Assembly (NCBI RefSeq): GCF_030646615.1
Contig: NZ_JAUSLG010000047.1
Span: forward strand, 117,511 to 181,510
Direction of reading: 5' to 3'
DNA length: 64,000 bases
Origin: Phenylobacterium sp.
GTDB lineage: Bacteria > Pseudomonadota > Alphaproteobacteria > Caulobacterales > Caulobacteraceae
Position numbers and translations under genes: made by a program
The notes under the pieces: generated by a model
The model's input: only the letters and a program-made list of their open reading frames with translations
What the model was told of the DNA's origin: nothing
The model's database searches: none
Shown: in pieces, positions 1 through 9,085 of the stretch
Numbering within the stretch: position 1 is the first letter of the stretch
How the letters are laid out: each line of letters opens with the position of its first letter

Positions 1-1690
1 GCCCAACGGCGGTGTGCCGGCGATGCCTGCGCCAGGCGTCGGCCAGGGAGATTTGTGGATCATCCCGCGTCTGGGCGTTCCAGCCGGAATCGCGGCCCAG
101 CAGGACATCGACCACCGCCCGGCTCTGCATCAGCATCATCGACGCCGCCATCAGGGACGACAGCACGAGTTCGGCGACGACGCCGGCCAGGAGCCGCGTG
201 GTCCCGCCATAGGCGCGGCGGACGCCGGCCTGGCCGAAGGCCATCGCAGAAGCCATGGCCTTGGGCGCCATCAGCATCGCCATGGTGACGCCGAACAGGA
301 CCAGGGCGGCCGATGGTGGTCCTCCCGACTCGTGGCGCTGCTCGGCCCAGACCACGCCGCCCAGGATCAGGAAGCCTAGCCAGAGCGGCGAGGTGGCGTA
401 GGAGAGGATGCCGCGGGCCATGTGCAGGCGGCTGACCCAGTGCAGGCCGCGGGCCGGCAGCACGGCCGAGTGCTGGAGATTGCCCTGGCACCAGCGGCGA
501 TCACGCACGGCCATGTCCACCAGCGACGGCGGCGCCTCTTCGTAGGAGCCGTCCAGGTGGGCGGCCATCCGCACCGCCCAGCCGCCGCGGCGAAGCAGGG
601 CCGCCTCGACGAAATCGTGGCTCAGGATGTGACCGCCAAACGGCTTGCCCCCTGGAATGTGCGGCAGGCCCGCGCAGTCGGCGAAGGCCCGGGTGCGGAT
701 GATGGCGTTGTGGCCCCAGTAGTTGCCTTCCGCGCCCGACCACCAGGCCTGGCCGCGGGCGACCATGGGGCCATAGAGGCTTCCGGCGAACTGCTGCATC
801 CGCGCAAACAGGGTCGAGCCGTTGATGATGGTGGGCAGGGTCTGGATGAGGCCGGCCTTCGGGTCGCGCTCCAGCTCGGCGGTCAGGCGGACCAGGGTGT
901 CGCCGCTCATCAGGCTGTCGGCGTCCAGGATGACCATGGCCTCATAGGCGCCGCCGCAGGCGGTCACCCATTCGGCGATGTTGCCGGCCTTGCGGTCGCG
1001 GTTGAGGGCGCGGCGGCGGTAGAAGAACCGGTCGGGCGCGCCGGTGCGGGCGCGCAGGCGCAGGACCCCGGTGGCTTCGGCCCGGGCGATGTCAGGGTCG
1101 CGGGTGTCGGACAGGACGAAGATGTCATAGAGCTCGGCCACGCCACAGGCGACCAGGTCCTCATAGATCGCCTCGAGCCCCGCCAGGACCCGATCGGGGT
1201 CTTCGTTGTAGACCGGGGCCAGCAGGGCGGTTCGGGTGAAGATCACGGGGCGGGGCCGCCATGGGGCGCCCGCCGCCCGCCAGGTCAAGACGAGGCCGGC
1301 CACGCCGCTCAGGAAGGCGAAGGCGATCCAGGCGAACAGGATGCAGAACAGGATGAGCATGCCGACATCTGCGAAGCCCAGGCCGCCAGGGGCGAGGATA
1401 TCGGCCATACGCATCCCGGCTGCGCCGGTCATGGCCAGGGTCAGGCCGATCAGCAGAACGCGGCGAAGACCTACGTCGAGCAGCGGCGCCAGCCGGCCAG
1501 GACCCTGGTCCAGACGCTGTTCCGGCATGGCCAGGGGCGCGGGTTCCGGAAGCGAACGCAGGGCGGGATAAGGAATGCGTCGCCGCTCGACCGTCGCCTT
1601 GGCCTGCGGCGCGGTCTTCAGGCGGGAGGGCCGGAGGCGTCGGCGACGACGGCGGGTCGCCGGCCCCATGGCGCGGCTCAGGCTAGCCAT
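1..1690 (-). CDS. opgH: Glucan biosynthesis glucosyltransferase H (OpgH/MdoH), C-terminus beyond window
   Basis: Inner-membrane GT2-family glucosyltransferase that builds the linear backbone of osmoregulated periplasmic glucans from UDP-glucose. Reading the minus strand from the ATG at 1690 gives about 563 open codons with no stop before the left edge, so the C-terminal part is missing from the window. Visible: a basic, proline-rich cytoplasmic N-terminus, membrane segments at about residues 75-95 and 105-135, an APVYNEDP motif at the start of the GT domain, an LDADS (DxD-type) motif, SHDFVEA, and the acceptor-site motif RRWCQGN, followed by further membrane segments. The start overlaps the opgG stop by 13 nt, which implies coupling in an opgG-opgH operon, the usual order for this pair. 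Confidence 0.93.
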   Translation of the reverse strand, partial: MASLSRAMGPATRRRRRRLRPSRLKTAPQAKATVERRRIPYPALRSLPEPAPLAMPEQRLDQGPGRLAPLLDVGLRRVLLIGLTLAMTGAAGMRMADILAPGGLGFADVGMLILFCILFAWIAFAFLSGVAGLVLTWRAAGAPWRPRPVIFTRTALLAPVYNEDPDRVLAGLEAIYEDLVACGVAELYDIFVLSDTRDPDIARAEATGVLRLRARTGAPDRFFYRRRALNRDRKAGNIAEWVTACGGAYEAMVILDADSLMSGDTLVRLTAELERDPKAGLIQTLPTIINGSTLFARMQQFAGSLYGPMVARGQAWWSGAEGNYWGHNAIIRTRAFADCAGLPHIPGGKPFGGHILSHDFVEAALLRRGGWAVRMAAHLDGSYEEAPPSLVDMAVRDRRWCQGNLQHSAVLPARGLHWVSRLHMARGILSYATSPLWLGFLILGGVVWAEQRHESGGPPSAALVLFGVTMAMLMAPKAMASAMAFGQAGVRRAYGGTTRLLAGVVAELVLSSLMAASMMLMQSRAVVDVLLGRDSGWNAQTRDDPQISLADAWRRHRRHTAVG

Positions 1691-3219
1691 CGACGCACCC
1701 AGACTTCGCTGCAGACGCCGCGAGCATTCACCAACCGGACCCGCTGTTCGATCGCCTTCGTCGAACCGGGCCGGAATTCGAAGGTCAGCCGCCAGCCGCC
1801 GAGGGCGGGGTTGGGCTTGACCACCACGTGGCGAACAGGAACGTCGCCCAGATCGATCTGGGCCTCGGGCGCGATGTCTGATCCCGTCTCGTCGAAATCG
1901 ATCAGGACCCGACGCCAGCCGGCGTTCTCAGGATCGGTGTCATGCCAGCTTTCCAGCGCGGACTCCCGCCACTGACGGGCGCGCGCCAGGGGCGGCTGCG
2001 GGGTGGGTTCGGCCCCCCAGTGCAGCCGGTACGCCACCTGGTGGGGCTGGCCAGGGCGCAGGGGCGTGGGGGAGCGCCATTCGGCCAGGATATTATCCTC
2101 GGTCTCGTCCGGGGTCGGCAACTCCACCAATCGGACCTGGCCAGGGCCCCAGTCTCCCAGGGGCTCCACCCACATGCTGGGGCGCAGGTCATAACGCGCC
2201 TCAAGGTCCTGATAGGCGGGGAAGCCGTCAGCCCGTTGAGATAGGCCAAAGCCCTTGGGCCCATCGTCGGCAAAGCCGCTCGCCTGGAGAGATGTCGGGT
2301 TGGACAGGGGCCGCCACAGACGCTCGCCCGCCCCGTTGGCCATGGCGAGGCCGTCGGAGTCGTGGACCCGCGACCGATAGTCGTCGAAGCGCCGCGCCGT
2401 CTGCGGATCGAACAGGAACATGCTGGTCAGGGGCGCAAAGCCCGCCCGTCGCACCTCGGTGCGCGGGTGCAGTTCGGCCTGGACCTCGGTCAGGGTCGGC
2501 GCGCCTGGTGTGATGACGAACCGATAGGCGCCGGCCAGGCTGGGGCTGTCCATCAGGGCGTAGAGGGTCAGGCTCCGGTCCCGGCGGCCCGGACGCACCA
2601 GCCAGAAGGCGCTGAACCTCGGGAACTCCTCCTCCGGCTCGCCGGCCCCGATCGCCAGACCGCGGGCCGAGGCGCCATAGACGCCGCCGCGGGCCACGCC
2701 CCGAAAATAGCTCGCCCCCAGGAAGGCGGCGGTCTCGTCGAACTTGTCGTTCTGGTTCAAGGGATGGAGCAGCCGCAGACCCGCAAAGCCGAGGGTCGGC
2801 TCATTCACGGTGACGAGGTCGCTCAAGGGACCGGCGCCATAGCGGAACATGGCCGGGTCATAGGCTACCGGCCTGGCCACGCCGTCGGCGACCTCGAAGA
2901 CCTCCACCTTCTCGCGGAAGCCGCCGCCACGATGAAAGAACTGCGCCTGGAAGGGGAGGCGCTGGTCGGCCCAAAGCCCCTGGGTGTCGTGAAAGCCCAG
3001 CTGCCGATAGGTGTCGTAGGTCAGGGCCGTGAGCGGCGCAGGCAGGGTCGTGTCGGGGCGCGCGTAGGGCCTGGCCGCCAAGTCTCGGGCCAGGACTTTG
3101 ACATCATCAAAACCGAAGGTCTTTGGCGCGGCCGCAGTTAGCATCAGACCTGCGCCAGCCACCATGAGGTCGCGGCGGTTCAGGCCGCCGAAGGGGGTGT
3201 TGGGTGTTCCGGGACTCAC
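1678..3219 (-). CDS. opgG: Periplasmic glucan biosynthesis protein, OpgG/OpgD family
   Basis: 513 residues, the usual size for MdoG/OpgG. Family members act in the periplasm on the beta-1,2-glucan backbone made by OpgH and are required for branched glucan production. The N-terminus carries a twin-arginine leader (NRRDLMVAG, arginines 15-16, then a hydrophobic stretch to AAAP). This is a feature of the OpgD paralogue in E. coli rather than of OpgG, so the OpgG name rests on the operon with opgH. Recognisable family stretches include YDTYRQLGF, QFFHRGG, ASYFRGVARGGVYGASARGLAI and FPRFSAFWLVRPG. It is followed directly by opgH with a 13-nt overlap. The 160 nt upstream contain no gene I can support and presumably hold the promoter. 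Confidence 0.9.
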   Translation of the reverse strand: MSPGTPNTPFGGLNRRDLMVAGAGLMLTAAAPKTFGFDDVKVLARDLAARPYARPDTTLPAPLTALTYDTYRQLGFHDTQGLWADQRLPFQAQFFHRGGGFREKVEVFEVADGVARPVAYDPAMFRYGAGPLSDLVTVNEPTLGFAGLRLLHPLNQNDKFDETAAFLGASYFRGVARGGVYGASARGLAIGAGEPEEEFPRFSAFWLVRPGRRDRSLTLYALMDSPSLAGAYRFVITPGAPTLTEVQAELHPRTEVRRAGFAPLTSMFLFDPQTARRFDDYRSRVHDSDGLAMANGAGERLWRPLSNPTSLQASGFADDGPKGFGLSQRADGFPAYQDLEARYDLRPSMWVEPLGDWGPGQVRLVELPTPDETEDNILAEWRSPTPLRPGQPHQVAYRLHWGAEPTPQPPLARARQWRESALESWHDTDPENAGWRRVLIDFDETGSDIAPEAQIDLGDVPVRHVVVKPNPALGGWRLTFEFRPGSTKAIEQRVRLVNARGVCSEVWVRRWLA

Positions 3220-3385
3220 GCCGGGGCTGGCTCCCTTGCCGTTGTTGACCGCGCCTTACTCAAGCAGGGCTTTGGCTAAACAAAGGCGCGAGGCAAAGCT
3301 AGGCTCCCATGCCGCGATCCTAAATTGGGTGGCGAGCGTTGATTTCGGGGTGATGGCGCGGCGGGAGGCGCCGCTTGCGTGCGCC

Positions 3386-3583
3386 TTAGGCGCGGCGCCC
3401 GAAGTCGAACGCTCCGCCGAGCCTGGCCACCAGCCGTTCGCCGGTCCAGACCTCGACGGCATGTTCCTCCGTCTGCAGACGCGCCGCCTGGGCCAAGGCC
3501 GCCAGATCATTAGGGTAATCGTCTTCAACCGTGCGGGAGATATCTTCCGCCGCCGTCACGATATAGAGTCTGTAGTGCTGCAT
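3386..3583 (-). CDS. Small conserved-looking hypothetical protein
   Basis: A 65-residue protein starting at MQHYRLYIV. A longer reading from a TTG at 3598 is possible, but the ATG at 3583 opens directly on the folded-looking part and has a weak GAGTGG upstream. The sequence (LYIVTAAEDISRTVEDDY..DLAALAQAARL..HAVEVWTGERLVARLG) resembles the many one-domain proteins of alphaproteobacteria that begin with a short strand, carry a central helix and end in a 'W-x-G-x-x-V-A' strand. I do not recognise a named family. GC-rich third codon positions support it being coding. It lies head-to-head with mnmA and upstream of opgG, with no clear operon. Confidence 0.6.
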   Translation of the reverse strand: MQHYRLYIVTAAEDISRTVEDDYPNDLAALAQAARLQTEEHAVEVWTGERLVARLGGAFDFGRRA

Positions 3584-3788
3584 ATCACCCACTCGCAAAA
3601 GGAAAGCGGGAGCGCCTAAGTCTCCCAGTCGCCGACGCTTGGGTGGAGACTGTCCGGCGATGTCTACAACCTAGGCCAGAACAGGGCTTTTTGCCAATCA
3701 ACTATCAGGTGAAGCTTATCGGCGACCTGCGGCGCCTGGCCTCGCTCCGCGTCTCGCAAAAGGGTTCGGCAATCGCTAAATAGGCGCC

Positions 3789-5003
3789 ATGAGCGTGAAC
3801 ACCCTGTCCCCGCCGAACGCCTCCGCCGCCGACGCCGCGGTCGAGGCCGCGCGCGCCGCGGTCGGCCTTCCAGCCGGCGCGCGGGTGGTGGCGGCCATGT
3901 CCGGCGGCGTGGATTCCACGGTGACCGCGGCCCTGCTCGCCCGCGCCGGCTATGACGTCATCGGCGTCACCCTGCAGCTCTATGACCATGGCCAGGCTCT
4001 GGCCAAGAAGGGCGCCTGTTGCGCCGGCCAGGACATCCACGATGCGCGCACCGCGGCCGAGGCCATCGGCATCCCGCACTATGTCCTCGACTACGAAAGC
4101 CGCTTTCGCCAGGAGGTGATCGAGGACTTCGCCGACGCCTATCTGCGGGGCGAGACGCCGATCCCCTGCGTGCGCTGCAACCAGACGGTCAAGTTCCGCG
4201 ACCTGCTGGACGTGGCCCGCGATCTGGGCGCCCAGGCCCTGGCCACCGGCCACTATGTGCGCCGCGCCTCAGGCGGCAACCGGCCCCACCTGCAGCGGGC
4301 GATCGATGCGACCCGCGACCAGAGCTATTTCCTGTTCGCCACCACGGCCGAGCAACTGGACTTCCTGCGCTTCCCCCTGGGCGGCCTGCCCAAGAGCGAG
4401 GTGCGGCGGGTGGCGACTGAGCTCGGCCTGGCCATCGCCGACAAGCCCGACAGCCAGGACATCTGCTTCGTGCCCGAGGGGCGCTACACCACCGTCATCG
4501 ACCGCCTGCGCCCGCAGGGCGCTGAGCCGGGCGACATCGTGCACCTGGATGGCCGCGTGCTGGGCCGGCACGAGGGCGTGACCCGCTACACCCTCGGCCA
4601 GCGCCGGGGGCTGAACGTCGCCGTGGGCGACCCCCTGTTCGTGGTGAAGATCGACGCAGCCGCCCGTCAGGTGATCGTCGGCCCGCGGGAGGCGCTGCTG
4701 ACCGCGGCCCTCCGGCTCAAGGAAACCAACTGGCTGGGGGAATCCGCCAGCTTCGAGACCGCCTGTGACGAGGGCCGGCCGGTGCTGGCCCGTGTCCGGT
4801 CCACCCGCGAGCCGGTCCCTGGCCGCATGGCCTGGGTCGATGGCGAGCCCGGGGTCGAGTTCGACGGCGCCGAAGAGGGCGTCGCGCCGGGCCAGGCCTG
4901 CGTGCTCTATGCGCCGGAAGATCCCGATCGGGTGCTCGGCGGCGGCTTCATCGCCGGCACGCGGGCGGTTGTCCCGGCGCAGGCGCCGCCGGCTGGAGCC
5001 TGA
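3789..5003 (+). CDS. mnmA: tRNA-specific 2-thiouridylase MnmA
   Basis: Catalyses the ATP- and persulfide-dependent 2-thiolation of U34 in tRNA-Lys, -Glu and -Gln, in the cytoplasm. The N-terminal PP-loop motif SGGVDS is at residues 38-43. The family block [13 protein letters not shown] follows at about 76-88. The nucleophile-region motif PCVRCN places the catalytic cysteine at C130, and DSQDICFV gives the second catalytic cysteine, C226. Length (404) is slightly above the E. coli protein because of a roughly 30-residue alanine-rich N-terminal extension and a short alanine/proline tail. The thiolase gene begins 26 nt downstream on the same strand, so the two may be co-transcribed, though no functional link is obvious. 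Confidence 0.96.
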   Translation: MSVNTLSPPNASAADAAVEAARAAVGLPAGARVVAAMSGGVDSTVTAALLARAGYDVIGVTLQLYDHGQALAKKGACCAGQDIHDARTAAEAIGIPHYVLDYESRFRQEVIEDFADAYLRGETPIPCVRCNQTVKFRDLLDVARDLGAQALATGHYVRRASGGNRPHLQRAIDATRDQSYFLFATTAEQLDFLRFPLGGLPKSEVRRVATELGLAIADKPDSQDICFVPEGRYTTVIDRLRPQGAEPGDIVHLDGRVLGRHEGVTRYTLGQRRGLNVAVGDPLFVVKIDAAARQVIVGPREALLTAALRLKETNWLGESASFETACDEGRPVLARVRSTREPVPGRMAWVDGEPGVEFDGAEEGVAPGQACVLYAPEDPDRVLGGGFIAGTRAVVPAQAPPAGA

Positions 5004-5029
5004 CGCCCGCCCGGCCTATATCTGGGTCC

Positions 5030-6220
5030 ATGACCCAAGCCTCCGATCCCGTCGTCATCGCCGCCTTCGCCCGCACCCCCATGGGGAGCTTCCAGGGCGC
5101 CCTGTCATCCCTCAAGGCCACCGAGCTGGGCGCCGCGGCGGTTCGAGCCGCCGTCGCGCGGGCCGGCGTCTCGCCTGAGGCGGTGGAGCAGATCTTCATG
5201 GGCTGCGTCCTGCCGGCCGGTCTTGGCCAGGCGCCGGCGCGGCAGGCGGCCCTGGGCGCAGGCCTGCCGCGGTCAGTGCAGGCCACCACCGTCAACAAGA
5301 TGTGCGGCTCTGGCATGCAGGCCGCCATCATGGCGCACGACGCCCTGATGGCCGGCTCGGCCGAGATCATCGTCGCCGGCGGCATGGAGAGCATGTCCAA
5401 CGCCCCCTATCTGCTGGCCAAGCATCGGTCGGGGGCCCGGATCGGGCACGATACGGCCTTCGACCACATGTATCTCGACGGCCTGGAAGACGCTTATGAG
5501 CCCGGGCGGCTGATGGGATCGTTCGCCGAGGAGACCGCGCGGGCCTACCAGTTCACCCGCGAGGCCATGGACGCCTTTGCGATTCTGAGCCTCTCCCGGG
5601 CGCGGACGGCCACGGAGACCGGCGCCTTCGAGGGCGAGATCGTTTCGGTGGAGGTCGCCACCCGCAAGGGCGCCGAAACCGTCTCCGCCGACGAGCAGCC
5701 CCTGAAGGCCGATCCGGCCAAGATCCCGACGCTGAAGCCGGCCTTCGCCAAGGACGGAGCCATCACCGCGGCCAACGCCAGCTCGATCAGCGACGGGGCC
5801 GCGGCCCTGGTCCTGACCCGGGCCTCGGTCGCCGAGAAACTCGGCCTGCCGGTGGTGGCGCGCATCGTGGCCCACGCCGCCCACGCCCATGAGCCTGGCC
5901 AATTCACCACCGCCCCGGTCCCGGCCATGCGCAAGGCCCTGGCCAAGGCCGGCTGGACCGTGGACGAGGTCGATCTGTTCGAGGTGAATGAGGCCTTCGC
6001 CGTGGTGGCCATGATCGCCGAGCGCGAGCTGGCCATCCCTCGGGAGAAGCTGAACGTCAATGGCGGCGCCTGTGCGCTTGGCCATCCAATCGGCGCGTCG
6101 GGCGCGCGGATCCTGGCCACCCTGATCGCCGCGCTTCAGACGCGCGGTGGTCGTCGCGGCCTCGCCAGCCTGTGCATCGGCGGCGGCGCGGCCACGGCGG
6201 TGGCGGTGGAACTCGTCTAG
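5030..6220 (+). CDS. Acetyl-CoA acetyltransferase (biosynthetic-type thiolase)
   Basis: Thiolase II condenses two acetyl-CoA to acetoacetyl-CoA, or cleaves 3-ketoacyl-CoA, in the cytoplasm, typically feeding polyhydroxybutyrate or ketone-body-type metabolism. All three catalytic residues are visible: acyl-accepting C92 in NKMCGSGMQA, H352 in CALGHPIGASGARI and C382 in CIGGGAA. At 396 residues it is full length. The stop lies 5 nt from the stop of the converging fumC gene. No phaB or phaC is adjacent, so a PhaA role specifically cannot be asserted; AtoB-like degradative use is equally possible. Confidence 0.93.
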   Translation: MTQASDPVVIAAFARTPMGSFQGALSSLKATELGAAAVRAAVARAGVSPEAVEQIFMGCVLPAGLGQAPARQAALGAGLPRSVQATTVNKMCGSGMQAAIMAHDALMAGSAEIIVAGGMESMSNAPYLLAKHRSGARIGHDTAFDHMYLDGLEDAYEPGRLMGSFAEETARAYQFTREAMDAFAILSLSRARTATETGAFEGEIVSVEVATRKGAETVSADEQPLKADPAKIPTLKPAFAKDGAITAANASSISDGAAALVLTRASVAEKLGLPVVARIVAHAAHAHEPGQFTTAPVPAMRKALAKAGWTVDEVDLFEVNEAFAVVAMIAERELAIPREKLNVNGGACALGHPIGASGARILATLIAALQTRGGRRGLASLCIGGGAATAVAVELV

Positions 6221-6225
6221 AGACC

Positions 6226-7617
<1,392 letters not shown>

Positions 7618-7700
7618 CGGGGAAGCCTCCAGCAACTGGTGTCGCGTCGGTTTAGCGAGGCCGGGCGAGACTGCAAAGCGTCTGCAGGCTAGAGAGGGGC

Positions 7701-8111
7701 ATGAACGAGGGCTGGACCCATCATGGCAAGGTGCGCGCCCGGGAGGGCGAGGGCGCCATGGACGTGGTCGTCGATGGGCTGACCACCCAGGCCAAATACT
7801 ACAAGCCCCTGATCTATGAGTTCTTTCGCAAGGCCTGGCGGGGCGGTCGGCCAGCCTGGGGCGAGTATGCGGTCGAGATCACCATGGAATATGTCGGCGA
7901 CCCGCCCTGGCTCGACCTCGACAACCTGGCCAAGGCGATCCTCGACGCCATCAAGGGCTACGCCTTCCATGACGACGCTCAGGTGGCTCGGCTGCTGGTG
8001 GAGCGCCGGGCCGGCGAGCGGGAGCGGATCATCGTCCAGGTGCGGCGGCTCTCCGACGCCTTCGCCGCCAGCACGCCTGCGCCGTCAAGCGGACTTGGCC
8101 GGCCGCTCTAG
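7701..8111 (+). CDS. RusA-family crossover-junction endodeoxyribonuclease
   Basis: RusA enzymes are small dimeric, metal-dependent Holliday-junction resolvases, usually carried on lambdoid and other prophages. Of the 136 residues, the diagnostic block [22 protein letters not shown] carries the acidic metal ligands D72 and D74, N75, K78 and the D91-D92 pair, in the spacing expected for RusA. The ATG at 7701 is preceded by GAGAGGGGC. The neighbours are housekeeping genes (fumC, DUF5367) and no other phage gene is visible, so this is either a domesticated chromosomal copy or a lone prophage relic. Its 3' end overlaps the converging DUF5367 gene by 27 nt. Confidence 0.82.
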   Translation: MNEGWTHHGKVRAREGEGAMDVVVDGLTTQAKYYKPLIYEFFRKAWRGGRPAWGEYAVEITMEYVGDPPWLDLDNLAKAILDAIKGYAFHDDAQVARLLVERRAGERERIIVQVRRLSDAFAASTPAPSSGLGRPL

Positions 8112-8471
8112 GGCGAGCGTCGCCACCACCGCATAGGCGACCGCCACAAAGGCGCCGTAGCGGCCAAGGCTTTCCGGCGGCAGGCCGGGCATCAGGCTGT
8201 CGAACAGGATCATCACCACGGCCGCGCCCGCCAGACCAGGGGCGCTGAAGGCCGTGGCGGCCAGCAGCCAGCGGCCCCGGGGGATCCGCCGGAGCCGGGC
8301 GGTCAGATGGAAGAAGAAGGCGAGCGCGGCCGCCGCCAGGGCGGCGTTGAGGGCGTAGAACCAGAAGGCCTGCTCGATCAGGCCGCCGGCGAAGGCCGCG
8401 TAGAAGAGGGTCGCCGCCGCCCAGACCACGGCGCCGGCCAGGGCGAACCACAGGCTGTCTTCTTTTGACAC
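8085..8471 (-). CDS. DUF5367-like integral membrane protein
   Basis: About 128 residues with four hydrophobic segments (roughly 10-30, 35-57, 66-88 and 100-122 of the protein), consistent with a small four-helix inner-membrane protein. The pattern FALAGAVVW..TLFYAAF, then FWFYALNAALA..FFFHLTARL, matches what I remember of the DUF5367 family; function is unknown. The frame is open from a TTG at 8486, but the GTG at 8471 has GGGGGA seven nucleotides upstream and is preferred. The last 27 nt overlap the RusA gene on the other strand. Confidence 0.65.
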   Translation of the reverse strand: MSKEDSLWFALAGAVVWAAATLFYAAFAGGLIEQAFWFYALNAALAAAALAFFFHLTARLRRIPRGRWLLAATAFSAPGLAGAAVVMILFDSLMPGLPPESLGRYGAFVAVAYAVVATLALERPAKSA

Positions 8472-8550
8472 TCGGACATCCCCCAACGATGCGATCTCGG
8501 GTCTCCCTGCTTATCGCATGCCAGCGTTCTTCGAGTGGTGATCGGGCATG

Positions 8551-8584
8551 AAAAACGGCCGCGCCTCTTGCGGGGCGCGGCCGT
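8551..8584 (-). terminator. Rho-independent terminator downstream of sciP
   Basis: On the minus strand, an 11-bp perfect GC-rich stem (ACGGCCGCGCC paired with GGCGCGGCCGT, 8574-8584 with 8555-8565) around an 8-nt loop is followed by a run of U from the A-tract at 8551-8555. It lies 33 nt past the sciP stop and would end the fliK-flgD-flgE-sciP transcript. Confidence 0.85.
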
Positions 8585-8616
8585 CCATCGCGAACCGACC
8601 TGGGGGGAGTTCAGGT

Positions 8617-8907
8617 TCAGCGATACTGCTGCAGTCGGGTGGTCCGCAGGCCGGCCAGGCCATGACGGTCGATCGACTTCTGCCAGGCCAGGAACTCCTC
8701 GGACGTCAGGCCATAGCGGGCCAGCGCGTCCTCCAGGCTGAGCAGCCCGCCGCGAACCGCGGCGACGACCTCGGCCTTGCGGCGGATCACCCAGCGGCCG
8801 GTGTCGGAGGGCGGCAGATCGGCCAGGGTCAAGGGCGCGCCCGTCGGGCCGATCACGTAGGGCTCGCCGCGGCTGTTGGTTCGGGTCTGTTGTTGTTGTT
8901 GCAACAT
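8617..8907 (-). CDS. sciP: CtrA inhibitor SciP (DUF1153 family)
   Basis: SciP is a small cytoplasmic helix-turn-helix-like protein that binds CtrA and blocks transcription of CtrA-dependent genes in alphaproteobacteria. The family core is obvious: EPYVIGPTGAPLTLADLPPSDTGRWVIRRK followed by AEVVAAVRGGLLSLEDALARYGLTSEEFLAWQ. The protein has 96 residues. Its N-terminus is extended by a run of five glutamines (residues 3-7) encoded by a short CAA repeat, which I do not remember from the Caulobacter protein. It lies downstream of flgE, as in Caulobacter crescentus, separated by 178 nt that hold a CtrA-box-like site, so it probably has its own promoter besides read-through from flgE. Confidence 0.93.
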   Translation of the reverse strand: MLQQQQQTRTNSRGEPYVIGPTGAPLTLADLPPSDTGRWVIRRKAEVVAAVRGGLLSLEDALARYGLTSEEFLAWQKSIDRHGLAGLRTTRLQQYR

Positions 8908-9052
8908 GGCTTTACGCCCTTCACACCATCATCGTTGAGCCAGACCATAGTCGGGCTGCCATAACAGCTGGTGAATCGCGATAGTGAAAAACCCAGTAAC
9001 CATTTGATCCCCCCGTGTACTGAAATGATACAGTTAGAGATTTCAGAAGGGA

Positions 9053-9067
9053 TTAACCTTCGCTAAA
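9053..9067 (-). promoter_or_regulatory. Candidate CtrA box upstream of sciP
   Basis: On the minus strand the site reads TTTA-GCGAAGG-TTAA, one base from the CtrA consensus TTAA-N7-TTAA with exact 7-nt spacing. It sits about 150 nt upstream of the sciP start in an otherwise empty 178-nt gap and just past the flgE stop. CtrA control of its own inhibitor gene fits the known cell-cycle logic, but binding is inferred from the motif alone. Confidence 0.55.
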
Positions 9068-9085
9068 TCTCAGTTACGCCGCAAG

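Noticed and set aside
1..1560. Several plus-strand frames across opgH (for example 422-1975)
   Set aside because: They are the antisense of a continuous OpgH reading frame that has all glycosyltransferase motifs.
5273..6120. Long minus-strand frames inside thiolase, and similar ones opposite fumC, icd, bcsC, kef and phoX
   Set aside because: GC-rich DNA leaves antisense frames open; translations are histidine/glycine/arginine-rich with no family resemblance.
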